DNA of 64,000 bases from Marihabitans asiaticum (GCF_007828725.1 NZ_VIUW01000004.1:186001-250000), one strand, 5' to 3'. Positions 34,441 to 44,700 are shown, counted from the first letter of the stretch. Notes: generated by a model from the letters alone, not told the origin. A program made the numbers and translations.

Positions 34441-34920
34441 TCAGCGGCGGTGGCGTCCGAAGACGGCCCGCTCGGCCTCGCGGCGGTCCTGCTGCTCCTT
34501 GAGCGCGTGCCGCTTGTCGTACTGCTTCTTGCCGGTGGCGATGGCGATCTCGACCTTGACCCGGCCGTCGACGAAGTACAGGGACAGCGGCACGATGGTC
34601 CGCCCGCTTGCCTGGGTCTTGGCGTGGATCTTGTCGAGCTGGTGACGGTGCAGCAGCAGCTTGCGGCGTCGGCGCGGGGTGTGGTTGGTCCACGTGCCGT
34701 TGACGTACTCGGGGATGTGCGCTCCCTCGAGGTAGAGCTCGTCGCCGTAGAAGACCGCGAAGCCGTCGGTGAGGTTGGCCCGGCCCATCCGCAACGCCTT
34801 GACCTCGGTGCCCATGAGCGCGATGCCGGCCTCGAAGGTGTCCTCGATGAGGTAGTCGTGACGGGCCTTGCGGTTGCTCGCGATGACCTTGGTGCCGTCC
34901 TGCTTCTTGTCGCCCGCCAT
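34441..34920 (-). CDS. smpB: SsrA-binding protein SmpB
   Basis: 159 residues. Escorts tmRNA to stalled ribosomes. Motifs: ASNRKARHDYLIEDTFEAGI, LMGTEVKALRMGRANL, GAHIPEY and the basic C-terminal tail KKQYDKRHALKEQ that enters the mRNA channel. ATG 34920 shares one base with the M23 gene's stop (TGATG), so it is the last gene of prfB-ftsE-ftsX-M23-smpB. Confidence 0.96.
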   Translation of the reverse strand: MAGDKKQDGTKVIASNRKARHDYLIEDTFEAGIALMGTEVKALRMGRANLTDGFAVFYGDELYLEGAHIPEYVNGTWTNHTPRRRRKLLLHRHQLDKIHAKTQASGRTIVPLSLYFVDGRVKVEIAIATGKKQYDKRHALKEQQDRREAERAVFGRHRR

Positions 34921-36356
34921 CAGAGGTATCGCCGGGGGTCGACCGCGGTGCCGTTCTGGTGGGTCTCGAAGTGCAGGTGGCAGCCGGTCGAGGTGCCGGT
35001 GGTGCCGATGTAGCCGATGACCTGCCCGCGGCTGACCGAGCCGGAGGTCCGGGCGAAGCTCGAGAGGTGGTTGTAGCTCGTCGAGAGCAGGCTCCCGCCG
35101 ATCACGCCGTGCGAGACGACGATCTGGTTGCCGTAGCCGCCAGCGCTCCCGGCGCGCAGGATGCTCCCGTCCGCCGCGGCGTAGACAGGGGTGCCGCAGG
35201 CGGCGCCGTAGTCCCGGCCGGCGTGCAGCCGGGAGTAGGCCAGGACCGGGTGGAAGCGCATGCCGAACTCGGAGGTGACCGGGCCGTTGACCGGGCGGGC
35301 GAGCACGCTCGAGCGCGACGGGGCCGGGGGCGGTGCCGGCTGGGAGCTGGTCGTCGGTGCTGATCCGCTCGAGGACCCGCCCGAGGAGCGGGAGGAGTCG
35401 TCCGACGTCGAGGCGCGGGAGCGGGCTGCGGCGTCGGCCTGCGCCTGAGCCTCGGCCTCGCGGCGCGCCTCCTCCTGGCGCTTGGCCTCGGCCTCGCGCG
35501 CCTGGCGGATCTGCTCCTCGCGGATCTTCTTCTTCCGGGCTTCCTCCTCGAGCAGCTCGCGCAGCTCGTCGGACTCGGCCTCGAGGGCCCGGAGACGCTT
35601 CTTCTCCTTGTCCCGCTCGGTCTCGAGGGCCTTGGCCTGCTCCTCCTGCTGGCCCTGCAGCCCCTCGAGCTCGTCCTGGGCGGAGTCCGCGGCCGCCTTG
35701 GCGCTCTCTGCCTCGCTCAGGGCGGCAGCGGCGACGTCGCGAGCCTCCTCGGTCTTGACCTTGAGCGCCTTGAGGTGGTCCTCCTGGGCGACGAGGTCGG
35801 CGTGCGAGGTGCTCAGGTCGGTGAGCGACTGCGACTGCGCGCCACCGGCGGAGCTGGCGAGCACCATCTGGTCGACGATCTCGGTCGGGGTCTGCGCGCC
35901 GAGCGCGACGGCGAGATCGCCGACGCCCTGCCGCTGGTACACCTCTCCGGCGAAGGCGGCGACGTCCTCGCGGGCCTGCTCGATGCGCTCCCGGGTAGAG
36001 GCGATGTCCTGACGGGCCCTCTCCTCGTCCGCCTGGGCGACCTCGAGCGCAGCGGCGGCGTCGTCGTAGCCGGACTGGGCGGCCACCTGGGCGGCGGCGG
36101 CCTCCTCGGCCTTCTTGCGAGCAGCGGGCAGCTTGGCCTTGGTCGCCTCAAGCTGGCCGTAGGCGTCGCTCAGCTCGTTCGAGACCTCGTTCAGGTCCTG
36201 CTCGGTCTGCTCGATCTCGGAGTCGACCCGGTCCTTGCGGTCCTGCGGGTCGGCAGCGTTGGCGCCTGCGGCGAGGCCGACCGCCAGGCACAGCGCAGCG
36301 GCCGAGCTGATCCCAGCTCGGCCACGCCGGACCCGGCGACGGCTTGAAGAAGTCAT
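34920..36356 (-). CDS. secreted coiled-coil M23 endopeptidase (EnvC/RipC-like)
   Basis: 478 residues. Signal peptide ([15 protein letters not shown]), then about 260 residues of coiled coil rich in Glu/Ala/Lys, a Ser/Pro linker and a C-terminal M23 domain (about residues 355-478). Zinc ligands are intact: H-x-x-x-D in LHAGRDYG and HLHFE near the end. The coiled-coil-plus-LytM layout and position directly after ftsX suggest it is the wall hydrolase or activator gated by FtsEX, as EnvC is in E. coli and RipC in mycobacteria. ATG 36368 is an alternative start. Confidence 0.88.
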   Translation of the reverse strand: MTSSSRRRVRRGRAGISSAAALCLAVGLAAGANAADPQDRKDRVDSEIEQTEQDLNEVSNELSDAYGQLEATKAKLPAARKKAEEAAAAQVAAQSGYDDAAAALEVAQADEERARQDIASTRERIEQAREDVAAFAGEVYQRQGVGDLAVALGAQTPTEIVDQMVLASSAGGAQSQSLTDLSTSHADLVAQEDHLKALKVKTEEARDVAAAALSEAESAKAAADSAQDELEGLQGQQEEQAKALETERDKEKKRLRALEAESDELRELLEEEARKKKIREEQIRQAREAEAKRQEEARREAEAQAQADAAARSRASTSDDSSRSSGGSSSGSAPTTSSQPAPPPAPSRSSVLARPVNGPVTSEFGMRFHPVLAYSRLHAGRDYGAACGTPVYAAADGSILRAGSAGGYGNQIVVSHGVIGGSLLSTSYNHLSSFARTSGSVSRGQVIGYIGTTGTSTGCHLHFETHQNGTAVDPRRYL

Positions 36357-36423
36357 CGGGAGCACCATAGCCAAGAAGACATGGCCGGCGCAGCCGTGTA
36401 TCGACTCCCGCGTGTCTTGCCCG

Positions 36424-37332
36424 TCAGACGCGCAGGTACCGCCACAGGGTGACCGTCGAGGTGGCGATCGCGAGGAGCGCGACAAGCCCGAGGAGGAACG
36501 GCGCGACGACGAAGGTCTCGTCGCTGCTGACCAGCGCGGTGCCGGTCGTCTCCTGGATGAGGTACTTGTCGAACAACGCCCAGGCGGAGAACCACAGCAG
36601 CCCGACGGCGCAGAGCGTGCCGACGATCCCGGCGACGAGGGTCTCGATGATGAAGGGGGTGCGGATCGTGCCGTTGCTCGCTCCGACGAGCTTCATGATC
36701 GCGATCTCGCGGCGCCGGGTGAAGGCCGCCTGGCGGATGGTCGTGGCCATGAGCAGGACCGCGCTGACGAGGGTGAGCAGCGAGAGACCCACCATGACCG
36801 CCGAGGCGATGTTGATCGCCTGGAAGAGCTTGCTGAAGACCGATCGCAGGTCGGGCACGCTCGCCACACCGGGTGCGTTCTCGAAGGCGGACGCGATCGT
36901 CTCGTACTGCTCGGGCTCGCTCAGCTGGACGCGGTAGCTCGGCGGGATGTCACCGACCTCGATGTTCTTGCTCAGCGGCGAGTTCTCGTAGTCCTCCTTG
37001 AAGCGGTCGAAGGCCTCCTGCTCGGACTCGTAGTAGACGTTCTCCACCAGGGGCCGGGACTCCTCGAGCTGGGCCTCGATGGTCTCCTTCTGCTCGTCGG
37101 TCGCCGCGCCCTCGGAGCAGTTGGGCTGGCTGGAGGTGTCGGTGCACAGGTAGATCGAGACCTGCACCCGGTCGTACCAGTAGCCCTTCATCACCGCGAC
37201 CTGCCGCTGGGCCAGCACGCCCACACCGAGCAGGTACATCGAGATCATCGTCACGAGCACGACCGAGATGGCGATCGACTTGTTGCGAGCCAGTCCCTGC
37301 CAGGCGTCGGCGAGCACGTTCCCGGCCCTCAT
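36424..37332 (-). CDS. ftsX: cell-division ABC transporter permease FtsX
   Basis: 302 residues. One membrane segment near the N-terminus ([20 protein letters not shown]), a large extracellular domain of about 130 residues containing a Cys pair ([12 protein letters not shown]), then three membrane segments with [12 protein letters not shown] between, matching FtsX topology. The extracellular loop is where it would bind the M23 partner. ATG overlaps the 3' end of ftsE by 4 bp. Confidence 0.95.
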   Translation of the reverse strand: MRAGNVLADAWQGLARNKSIAISVVLVTMISMYLLGVGVLAQRQVAVMKGYWYDRVQVSIYLCTDTSSQPNCSEGAATDEQKETIEAQLEESRPLVENVYYESEQEAFDRFKEDYENSPLSKNIEVGDIPPSYRVQLSEPEQYETIASAFENAPGVASVPDLRSVFSKLFQAINIASAVMVGLSLLTLVSAVLLMATTIRQAAFTRRREIAIMKLVGASNGTIRTPFIIETLVAGIVGTLCAVGLLWFSAWALFDKYLIQETTGTALVSSDETFVVAPFLLGLVALLAIATSTVTLWRYLRV

Positions 37333-38315
37333 CGCTCGACCTCCTCCTCGTCCCAGTCGTCCCAGTCGTCGGCGGTCACCGCCAGCGGCTCGCGAGCCTC
37401 CTCGTCGGCGATCCGCTCGGCCTCGGCGCGCTCGGCCTCGGGGTCGCGGTCCTCGTCGGCGACCGGGGCCGGCTCTGCCGTGCGCTCGTCGTCGGCGTCG
37501 AGGTCGACGGGCGAGCCGTCTCCTGCCAGGCCGGCGGCCGAGGCCGCCGCGAGGTACTCCTCCGGGCTGGGCACCCCTTCGCCCTCGTCCAGGTCGTCCG
37601 CGCTCTCGTCGCGCTCGACCGAGTCGACCACCCGGGGCACGTACTCGCCGTCGGCCTCGTCGCGGATGATCACGCCCCGCTCGATCTCGACGACGCGCTG
37701 GCGCATGCTGTCGACGATGACGTTGTCGTGGGTCGCCATGAGGATCGTCGTGCCGGAGTCGTGGATGCGCTTGAGCAGGCGGACGATGTCGAGGGAGGTG
37801 GCCGGGTCGAGGTTGCCCGTCGGCTCGTCGCAGAGCAGCACCGGGGGTCGGTTGACGACGGCCCGGGCGATCGCGACGCGCTGCTGCTCACCGCCGGAGA
37901 GCTCGTGGGGGAAGCGCTTGCCCATGCCGTCCAGGCCGACCAGCTCGAGGGTCTCCGGCACCAGCGCGCGGATGGCGCGGCGGGGCCGGCCGATCACCTG
38001 GAGGGCGAAGGCGACGTTCTGCTCCACCGTCTTGTTCGGCAGCAGCCGGAAGTCCTGGAAGACCGAGCCGATCTGGCGGCGCAGCTGAGGGACCCGCCGC
38101 TGCGGGAGCCGGCGCAGGTCGTGTCCACCGACGAGGATCCGCCCGGAGGTCACCTGCTCCTCGCGGATCGCCAGGCGCAGCAGGGTCGACTTGCCGGACC
38201 CGGACGCCCCGACGACGAAGACGAACTCACCGCGCTGGACGTTGAGGTCGACCTCGTGCAGCGCCGGGTGCTGCTGGCGCGCGTAGAGCTTGGTGACGTT
38301 CTCGAATCGGATCAT
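37329..38315 (-). CDS. ftsE: cell-division ATPase FtsE with acidic C-terminal extension
   Basis: 328 residues. Walker [10 protein letters not shown] (about residues 36-44), Q-loop VFQDFRLL, signature LSGGEQQRV, Walker [13 protein letters not shown] and H-loop ATHD all intact. FtsE is normally about 230 residues; this one carries about 100 extra C-terminal residues, strongly acidic ([24 protein letters not shown]), absent from classical FtsE. It drives FtsX to control septal wall hydrolysis. Upstream spacing to prfB is 147 bp. Confidence 0.94.
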   Translation of the reverse strand: MIRFENVTKLYARQQHPALHEVDLNVQRGEFVFVVGASGSGKSTLLRLAIREEQVTSGRILVGGHDLRRLPQRRVPQLRRQIGSVFQDFRLLPNKTVEQNVAFALQVIGRPRRAIRALVPETLELVGLDGMGKRFPHELSGGEQQRVAIARAVVNRPPVLLCDEPTGNLDPATSLDIVRLLKRIHDSGTTILMATHDNVIVDSMRQRVVEIERGVIIRDEADGEYVPRVVDSVERDESADDLDEGEGVPSPEEYLAAASAAGLAGDGSPVDLDADDERTAEPAPVADEDRDPEAERAEAERIADEEAREPLAVTADDWDDWDEEEVER

Positions 38316-38462
38316 CGTGGTGGTAGGCCCTCACGGGTCGGCGTCGGTCTCGGCTGGTCGTGGTCGGCCACACGGCATCCGGTGGTACCGCCAGGTAAGG
38401 ATAGGTCGCCCGGCTGAGATCTTCGTGACCGCCCCGTGACCTGGCGTGGTGGGGTCGCCGGC

Positions 38463-39581
38463 TCAGGCGTCGGCGGCCGCCTTGGCCTCCTCGATGCGCC
38501 ACCGCACGCCGGCCTCGATGAAGGCGTCGATGTCGCCGTCGAAGACCGCGGAGGGGTTGCCGGTCTCGTGGTTGGTCCGCAGGTCCTTGACCATCTGGTA
38601 CGGGTTGAGCACGTAGGAGCGCATCTGGTCGCCCCAGCTGGCCTTGATGTCGCCGGCGAGCTCCTTGCGCTCGGCGGCCTCCTCGGCCTTCTTGAGCAGG
38701 AGCAGGCGGGACTGCATGACGCGCAGGGCGGCCGCGCGGTTCTGGATCTGGGACTTCTCGTTCTGCATCGAGACGACGGTGCCGGTGGGGATGTGGGTCA
38801 TCCGCACGGCGGAGTCGGTGGTGTTGACGCTCTGCCCGCCGGGGCCGGACGAGCGGAAGACGTCGATCTTCAGGTCGTTCTCGGGGATGTCGATGTGGTC
38901 GGTGGACTCGATGACGGGGATGACCTCGACGGCGGCGAAGGAGGTCTGGCGGCGCCCTTGGTTGTCGAAGGGGGAGATCCGCACCAGGCGGTGGGTGCCC
39001 CCTTCGACCGAGAGGTTGCCGTAGGCGTAGGGCTCGTTGACCTCGAAGGTCACCGACTTCAGCCCCGCCTCCTCCGCGTAGGAGGTGTCCATGACCTTGG
39101 TGGAGTAGCCGTGCCGCTCGGCCCAGCGCAGGTACATCCGCATGAGCATCTCGGCGAAGTCGGCGGCGTCGACGCCGCCGGCTCCGGCGCGGATGGTGAC
39201 CACGGCCTCGCGGGCGTCGTACTCCCCCGAGAGCATGGTGCGCACCTCGAGCTCGCCGACGGACTTCTTCAGCCGGGTCAGCTCGGCCTCGGCCTCAGCG
39301 ATGGTCTCCTCGTCGCCCTCCTCGAGGCCCATCTCGGCGAGCACCTCGACGTCGTCGATGCGCGAGTCCATGCTGGTGACCCGCTCGACGTCGGCGCGGG
39401 CCCGCTGCATGGCGGAGGTGACCTTCTGCGCGTTGTCCGGGTCGTCCCAGATGGTGGGGTCCGAGGACTGCTCCTCCAGGTCGGCGATCCGGGCGCGCAG
39501 CGCGTCGAGGTCGGTGACCTGGCGCACCGAGTCCATCGTCGTGCGCAGCTCTTGGATCTCTTGGGTGAAGTCGACAGCCAC
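38463..39581 (-). CDS. prfB: peptide chain release factor 2
   Basis: 372 residues. Terminates at UGA/UAA. Codon-recognition SPF is present in [12 protein letters not shown] and the catalytic GGQ in [17 protein letters not shown]. The gene is in one frame with no in-frame UGA, so the autoregulatory frameshift of E. coli prfB is absent. GTG 39581 chosen over TTG 39590: TAGGCT at 39595-39590 lies 8 nt upstream, suggesting a leaderless transcript. Heads the prfB-ftsEX region. Confidence 0.95.
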   Translation of the reverse strand: MAVDFTQEIQELRTTMDSVRQVTDLDALRARIADLEEQSSDPTIWDDPDNAQKVTSAMQRARADVERVTSMDSRIDDVEVLAEMGLEEGDEETIAEAEAELTRLKKSVGELEVRTMLSGEYDAREAVVTIRAGAGGVDAADFAEMLMRMYLRWAERHGYSTKVMDTSYAEEAGLKSVTFEVNEPYAYGNLSVEGGTHRLVRISPFDNQGRRQTSFAAVEVIPVIESTDHIDIPENDLKIDVFRSSGPGGQSVNTTDSAVRMTHIPTGTVVSMQNEKSQIQNRAAALRVMQSRLLLLKKAEEAAERKELAGDIKASWGDQMRSYVLNPYQMVKDLRTNHETGNPSAVFDGDIDAFIEAGVRWRIEEAKAAADA

Positions 39582-39687
39582 GAGGGACAAGCCTACGGCA
39601 GGGGGCGAAGGGGGCTGGGGTCGCCGGCGACGCGACCCGCGGGTCGTCGGGCGGAATCCGGACCGAACCCGGGTACCCCCGGGCGGC

Positions 39688-40185
39688 TCACATCGCGGTG
39701 GTCGGGCCGCCCCCCGCGAGGACCTCCCAGTCAGGCGCCGCGAACGCGGGCCACACGTTGACCCCGGCCACCTCGCCGAGAAGGTCGATCATGGTGTCTT
39801 CAGCGAGCGTCTCGACTCGATTCTCCTGGGGCAGTGACGCTCCCTCGTCCACCACGCGCTCACCCATCGAGTCGACGAGGTGGCGGCGCGTCCTGTCGAC
39901 CTCGCACACAGCGAAGGAGTAGGTGTCACTCGTGCTGCCGAAGAGAGCAGCCACGACTCGCCGGTGAAGCGCGCTCGACAGCGTCTCGTCCTCGGCCGCG
40001 ACGAGCGTCCCCGGCTCGACGAGGACCAGCCATCCGTCGATCTGCCGAGCGACCACCATCTGCGGGTCGGGCGACACCGACGCCTGCTCCGCGCTCGACA
40101 GAACTCCCGTCGCTCGTAGTCCCACCGCGGCGAGATCCTCCACCGTCGCGCCCTGAACGAGGGTCATCCCCATGTTCATCCCCAT
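39688..40185 (-). CDS. hypothetical protein, accessory region
   Basis: 165 residues, soluble. Begins [12 protein letters not shown], four closely spaced Mets of which the first (40185) has GGTGG upstream. The middle [21 protein letters not shown] resembles the DUF6461-like pattern of actinobacterial proteins that sense or neutralise something unknown, but the match is weak by eye. Codon use is more mixed than in neighbours. It lies downstream of a frameshifted gene on the same strand with 128 bp between that hold two CGAAGGGG copies. Confidence 0.6.
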   Translation of the reverse strand: MGMNMGMTLVQGATVEDLAAVGLRATGVLSSAEQASVSPDPQMVVARQIDGWLVLVEPGTLVAAEDETLSSALHRRVVAALFGSTSDTYSFAVCEVDRTRRHLVDSMGERVVDEGASLPQENRVETLAEDTMIDLLGEVAGVNVWPAFAAPDWEVLAGGGPTTAM

Positions 40186-40313
40186 GCCACCAGTATGCCG
40201 TCCGCGTCGCCTGCCCCTCGGGAAGTGGGCGAAGGGGGCGACGCCGCTCCCCTCGTGACCAGCCTGGGTGGCGAAGGGGGTCCGTGGGGAATTGCGGACG
40301 GGTCCAGTCGTCC

Positions 40314-40920
40314 TCACGAGTCTCCGCCGAGGGAGGTGAGGATGTCTCCTGAACCGAAGGCCCACGGGTCGATCGGCACCCACTTGTCTGGGTCGGTAGG
40401 TGCCTCGAGGTGCGACTGATCCACCGCGCAGGCGGTCGACGCGTCCTCGCTGACTGCAACGATGCGCACGCCACGCGATGCGCAGTACCGCGACAGGACT
40501 GATGCAGCGACGGCCGTCTGCTCGAGGGTCCCGTCGCATGACGCCATCTCGGGGAGGTGGAAGCGGAGCCCGAAGAAGGACTCCCCCTTCGGGCTCATCG
40601 AGATCCAGGTACCTGTGAGAGGACTCTCGATGACATCCACCGCTCCCTCCGGATACGCAGCCCGCAGGCCAGCGGCGCATCCCTGGACCACGCCATCCGG
40701 CAGACCGATCGCATCTCGGTTGAGGAAGAGGATCCCGCCCACGCTGTCTCCGTCCTTGTGCTCGAGTGAGGGCCGTCAGGTCATCGACGCCACAGACCCC
40801 CCGTCCTGCGATGCAGGACGGCGGCGGCAGGCCGGGGTCGAAGCAGTGCGCGAAGATCTCCACCGCCTCATCGCGCGTGAAGACCTCACCCAGGCTGACG
40901 TGTTGCGCCGTCCGCCCCAC
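40314..40920 (-). pseudogene. hypothetical gene disrupted by a 1-nt frameshift
   Basis: Two frames form one protein-like sequence. From GTG 40920 the first frame reads VFTRDEAVEIFAHCFDPGLP..VDDLTALT; from about 40767 the second continues LEHKDGDSVGGILFLNRDAIG to ILTSLGGDS at 40314. Deleting one A (40767) gives DDLTALLEHKDGDSVGG and an open frame of about 200 residues. Family not recognised; no membrane segment or signal peptide. It may be a paralogous partner of the 39688-40185 gene, as both are acidic, similar in size and codirectional. Confidence 0.65.
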
Positions 40921-41072
40921 TCATGTGGATGACCTCGCTCGTGAGCCGATCCTCACTCCTGGGCGAGAGGTTGTGCTAACGGCCCACCACCGCTTCACCC
41001 TCCTCTGTGAAGCGCCAGCTTCCTTCAAGCCGGACCAGCACTTCCCGTGCCCCTGCCTGGCAAGATCGGGTG

Positions 41073-42605
41073 ATGGACCTCACCCGTAGCAGCACCGTGG
41101 ACGGCATCATCCGGCGCAGCGCCCGGACCTTTGGGGACAGGGTGGCATTGGTGTTCGACGATCGGGAATGGACTTATCGCGAGCTGGACCACGCGGTCAC
41201 TCGAGGTGCAGCACACCTCCTTGACCGTGGGCTTGTGAAGGGTGACCGAGTCGCGGCCCTCGGGCGCAACAGCGACGCCTACCTCATCGCCTTCCTCTCC
41301 TGCGCGCGTGCGGGCCTGGTGCACGTGCCCCTCAACTACAACCTGATCGGCGACGAGCTCGCCTACCTCCTCGAGCAGTCCGGCAGCTCGATCGTCCTGG
41401 TCGACCCAGACCTGTCCGGCCGCATTGGCGAGCTCGGACCCAGCTTCGACGATCGACTGGACTCACTACCCCTTCGGGACGTACCCGGCGGTCTACTCGA
41501 CATCGCCGCTCAGGGAGAAGCCCCTCAGATCGATGTCGATGTCGATGTCGAGGACGGAGACGTCGTCCAGCTGCTCTACACATCCGGCACGACGGCTCGG
41601 CCCAAGGGCGCGATGATGACCCACCGGTCTCTCCTCGCCCAGTACGTCAGCTGCCTCGTCGGCCTCGACCTGCGCGCGGACGACAACCCGCTCCACGTCA
41701 TGCCGCTCTACCACTCGGCGCAGATGCACGTCTTCCTGCTGCCGTGGTTGGCCATCGGTGCACGCAGCACCGTGCTCGAGGTGCCAGACCCCGGGGAGAT
41801 CCTGCGGAGGATCGAGCAGGATGGCCACCGCGCCTTCTTCGCCGCGCCAACGCTGTGGGTAGCGCTGACCAACCATGCAGACTTCGTCGAGCGCGATCTG
41901 AGCGCTCTGACCAAGGCGTACTACGGTGCCTCGATCATGCCCGGCCCGGTTGTGACTCGCCTCATGGAGAAGATGCCGAGCCTGGGTCTCTACAACTGCT
42001 TCGGGCAGTCCGAGATGGGGCCGCTGTGCACGGTCCTCCGCCCGGAGGAGCACGCCGAGCGGCCGCACTCTGCCGGACGAGCCGTGCTGATGACAGAGAT
42101 GCGGGTCGTTGATGACGACGGGAGCGATGTCTCACCGGGAGAGATGGGCGAAGTGATCTATCGCTCACCGCAGCTATGCCTTGGTTACTGGAACAAGCCG
42201 GACGAGACGGCGGCCGCCTTCGTCGAGGGTTGGTTTCACTCGGGGGACCTCGTGCAGATCGACGACGACGGCTACATCACCGTCGTCGACCGGATCAAGG
42301 ACGTCATCAACACAGGCGGGGTGCTCGTCGCGAGCCGCGAGGTGGAGGACGCGCTCTTTACCCACCCGGCGGTGGCCGAGGCGGCTGTCGTCGGCACCGC
42401 CGACGAACGCTGGGTCGAGGCGGTCACCGCCGTCGTCGTGCTCAAGGACGGTGAGGACGAGATCGGCACCGACGAGTTGATCCAGCATGCCCGTGCTCGG
42501 CTTGCATCCTTCAAGGTTCCCAAGGCCGTCCATATCGTCGAGGAACTACCCAAGAACACCTCCGGCAAGATCCTCAAACGCGAGCTGCGCGATCGTCTCA
42601 GCTGA
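41073..42605 (+). CDS. acyl-CoA synthetase (AMP-binding)
   Basis: 510 residues. Adenylate-forming enzyme: P-loop YTSGTTARPKG (about residues 167-177), LYNCFGQSEMGPL, YWNKPDETAAAF, GWFHSGDLVQID and C-terminal NTSGKILKREL with the catalytic Lys. Activates a fatty or aromatic acid; the exact substrate is unknown. The upstream 152-bp spacer has a 7-bp hairpin GCTTCAC / GTGAAGC and no recognisable gene. Codon use (more A/T at third positions, e.g. GAT, TCT) is unlike the flanking core genes and suggests later acquisition. The frame is open 66 bp upstream, but no better start is seen. Confidence 0.88.
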   Translation: MDLTRSSTVDGIIRRSARTFGDRVALVFDDREWTYRELDHAVTRGAAHLLDRGLVKGDRVAALGRNSDAYLIAFLSCARAGLVHVPLNYNLIGDELAYLLEQSGSSIVLVDPDLSGRIGELGPSFDDRLDSLPLRDVPGGLLDIAAQGEAPQIDVDVDVEDGDVVQLLYTSGTTARPKGAMMTHRSLLAQYVSCLVGLDLRADDNPLHVMPLYHSAQMHVFLLPWLAIGARSTVLEVPDPGEILRRIEQDGHRAFFAAPTLWVALTNHADFVERDLSALTKAYYGASIMPGPVVTRLMEKMPSLGLYNCFGQSEMGPLCTVLRPEEHAERPHSAGRAVLMTEMRVVDDDGSDVSPGEMGEVIYRSPQLCLGYWNKPDETAAAFVEGWFHSGDLVQIDDDGYITVVDRIKDVINTGGVLVASREVEDALFTHPAVAEAAVVGTADERWVEAVTAVVVLKDGEDEIGTDELIQHARARLASFKVPKAVHIVEELPKNTSGKILKRELRDRLS

Positions 42606-42641
42606 CCCATCTTCGGAGCGCAGACCCCCTTCGCCCCACCC

Positions 42642-43889
42642 TCAGACCGGCTGGTCCGAGGTCCCCGGCTCCGGCGCGGAGGCGATGAACTGGTTGAGCC
42701 AGCGGGCCTTGGGGTCGCGGTCGATGAAGACCGACTTGACGAAGAGGGTGAAGGGGATCGCCAGCAGCGCCCCGAGCGCACCGAAGACGTAGCTCCAGAA
42801 GATGAGGGAGAGGAACGCGGTGGTGGCGTTGATGCCGACGGCGTCACCGGTGAACTTCGGCTGCAGCACGCTCTGGATGACGAAGTTGACCACGCTGTAG
42901 ATCACGATCACCCAGATCATCGTGCTCACTCCCCCGTCGAGCAGCGCCAGCAGCGCCGGTGGGATGAGCCCGAGGAAGAAGCCGATGTTGGGGATGTAGT
43001 TCGTGACGAAGGCGAGCAGGCCGAAGGTCAGCGCCAGCGGCACGTCGAGGATCATCAGCGCGACGACGTCGATGACGGCCACGATGATGCCGAAGAGGGT
43101 CGAGACGACCCAGTACCGGCGCACCCGCAGCCCGAAGTCGGTGAGCGCGTCGGCGACGTCGGGCTTGTCGGAGTGCACCATGCGCAGCCGCTTGGGGAAT
43201 CCGCCGGCGTCCATGGTGAGGAAGAGCATCACGGTGAGCAGGAAGGCCATCGCCGTGGTGAGCCCGGTCAGGGTGTTCGCGAGCTGCGTCGCCACCCCGG
43301 TGAGGTCGCGCAGCTCGAAGTTGTTCACCGCGTCGGTGATCTGCTTCTCGCTGACCCCGAGCCCGATGAGAGTGTCCATGCCGTTGTCGACGAGGGAGTT
43401 GAAGGTGTCGGCGTACTTGGGCAGCTCGGTCGCGACCTTGCCGGCGGCCAGGCCGATGGAGCCGCCGACGAGGGCGAGCATGCCGTAGAGGAGCAGCAGC
43501 ATGACGATCGCTCCGAGTGCTCTGGGTAGCACCTTGGCCATCGCCTGGTAGATCGGGAAGACGGCGATGATGAGGGTGATCGCCAGGAAGGTCGGGGCGA
43601 TGATCGACCCGACCGACTTCAGCCCGCCGATGGCAACGACTGCCCCGGCGACGCCGAGGAGGACCACCAGGGTCGGCGGCAGCACCGCCCGCACCTCGGG
43701 CTGCCTCGGGCTGGGGTGCTCGTGGGTCCGCTCGGGTTGGCGAACCTCGCCGGCGGGGATGGTGTCCTCCCCGGCCAGGGCCCCTTCGACCTTCCCGTCG
43801 GTGCGCTGGGTCACCTCGGCGTCGTCCGGCGAAGGGGTGAGGTCGTCACCGTCGCGCTGGGGCTGGGTGTTCTCTGGTGTGCTCGACAC
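42642..43889 (-). CDS. AI-2E family transporter
   Basis: 415 residues. Charged, disordered N-terminus of about 90 residues, then eight-segment AI-2E/PerM-type membrane domain; the typical GVPLALTFGLLAFVTNYIPNIGFFLGLIPP is present as DVPLALTFGLLAF with VTNYIPNIGFFLG. A charged C-terminus follows. Family members export small molecules or act as Na/H antiporters; substrate unknown. GTG start 43889. Convergent with the acyl-CoA synthetase, 36 bp apart. Confidence 0.9.
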   Translation of the reverse strand: MSSTPENTQPQRDGDDLTPSPDDAEVTQRTDGKVEGALAGEDTIPAGEVRQPERTHEHPSPRQPEVRAVLPPTLVVLLGVAGAVVAIGGLKSVGSIIAPTFLAITLIIAVFPIYQAMAKVLPRALGAIVMLLLLYGMLALVGGSIGLAAGKVATELPKYADTFNSLVDNGMDTLIGLGVSEKQITDAVNNFELRDLTGVATQLANTLTGLTTAMAFLLTVMLFLTMDAGGFPKRLRMVHSDKPDVADALTDFGLRVRRYWVVSTLFGIIVAVIDVVALMILDVPLALTFGLLAFVTNYIPNIGFFLGLIPPALLALLDGGVSTMIWVIVIYSVVNFVIQSVLQPKFTGDAVGINATTAFLSLIFWSYVFGALGALLAIPFTLFVKSVFIDRDPKARWLNQFIASAPEPGTSDQPV

Positions 43890-43920
43890 GATCTGCCTCG
43901 TTTGGGGTGTGGGGTGTGCT

Positions 43921-44700
43921 TTACAGGCCGGCTTCGTCGACGCCGTGCCGGGCCTGCTCCGGGGTGAAACCTTCGTACTCGAGCTGGTCGATCAGCCCCT
44001 GCCGGGAGAAGGGCGAGTACTCGAGGTACTCCTTGGCGGAGCTGGCCGCCTGCTCCATCCAGTCGACGTCGACGGCGTCGACGGCGTAGGTGGCGTCCTG
44101 GGTCGAGTAACCCTCGAACTTCAGCTGGTCGATGAGCCCCTGGCGGGAGAAGGACGAGAACTCAAGATAGCTCTCGGCAGAGCGCAGCGCGTTCTGCTGA
44201 GAGACGCTGCCCTCACCGCTCTCCTCGTCCTCGCTGCTCTCTTGCGCCGGCTCCTCGCTCGTCTCGCTCGTCTCGCTCGTCTCGCTCGTCTCGCTCGCAG
44301 AGCTCGATGACGACGTCGGGGTGGAGGTGCTCGAGGTCGGCTCGGTCGTGGTCTCGCTGGTGCTCTCGCTCGGAGACGTCGTCGAGGCCGACGTGCTGGA
44401 GGACGTGGTCTCCGAGCGCCCCTCGCCGCTCTCGTCGCTGCTCGCCACGAGAGCGATGAGCCCGCCGATGAGGCAGAGCGAGAGGAGCAGGCCGACGATG
44501 CCGGCGATGATCCACACCGCCTTCGGGATGCCGGACCCCTTCTTCTCCGCCGGCGCGCCATCCTGCTGGGGCATCGGGGTGGTCGGTGCCTCCTGGGTGT
44601 GCTCGGTCCAGGCGGTGCCGTCCCACCATCGGGTGATGCCCTCGTAGTCCGGGTACCACCCGGGAGGGGTGTTGCCGTAGCCGTCGCCGCTGCTCGTCAT
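43921..44700 (-). CDS. DUF2510 plus duplicated Ltp-domain membrane protein
   Basis: 259 residues. N-terminal DUF2510 (PPGWYPDYEGITRWWDG), one membrane segment (AVWIIAGIVGLLLSLCLIGG), a Ser/Thr/Glu linker with SETSETSETSE (encoded by a tandem CTCGTCTCG repeat), then two helix-turn-helix Ltp repeats: YLEFSSFSRQGLIDQLKFEG and YLEYSPFSRQGLIDQLEYEG. The Ltp domain (host cell surface-exposed lipoprotein) in phage TP-J34 blocks DNA injection. Here it is not a lipoprotein. Spacing to the AI-2E gene is 31 bp, so they may be co-transcribed. Confidence 0.85.
   Translation of the reverse strand: MTSSGDGYGNTPPGWYPDYEGITRWWDGTAWTEHTQEAPTTPMPQQDGAPAEKKGSGIPKAVWIIAGIVGLLLSLCLIGGLIALVASSDESGEGRSETTSSSTSASTTSPSESTSETTTEPTSSTSTPTSSSSSASETSETSETSETSEEPAQESSEDEESGEGSVSQQNALRSAESYLEFSSFSRQGLIDQLKFEGYSTQDATYAVDAVDVDWMEQAASSAKEYLEYSPFSRQGLIDQLEYEGFTPEQARHGVDEAGL

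Noticed and set aside
38463-39581. Programmed frameshift in prfB
   Set aside because: The gene is open in one frame with no in-frame UGA near the start.
44230-44310. Tandem CTCGTCTCG repeat as a phase-variable microsatellite
   Set aside because: The repeat units are 9 bp and in frame (SET), so copy-number changes would only alter linker length.
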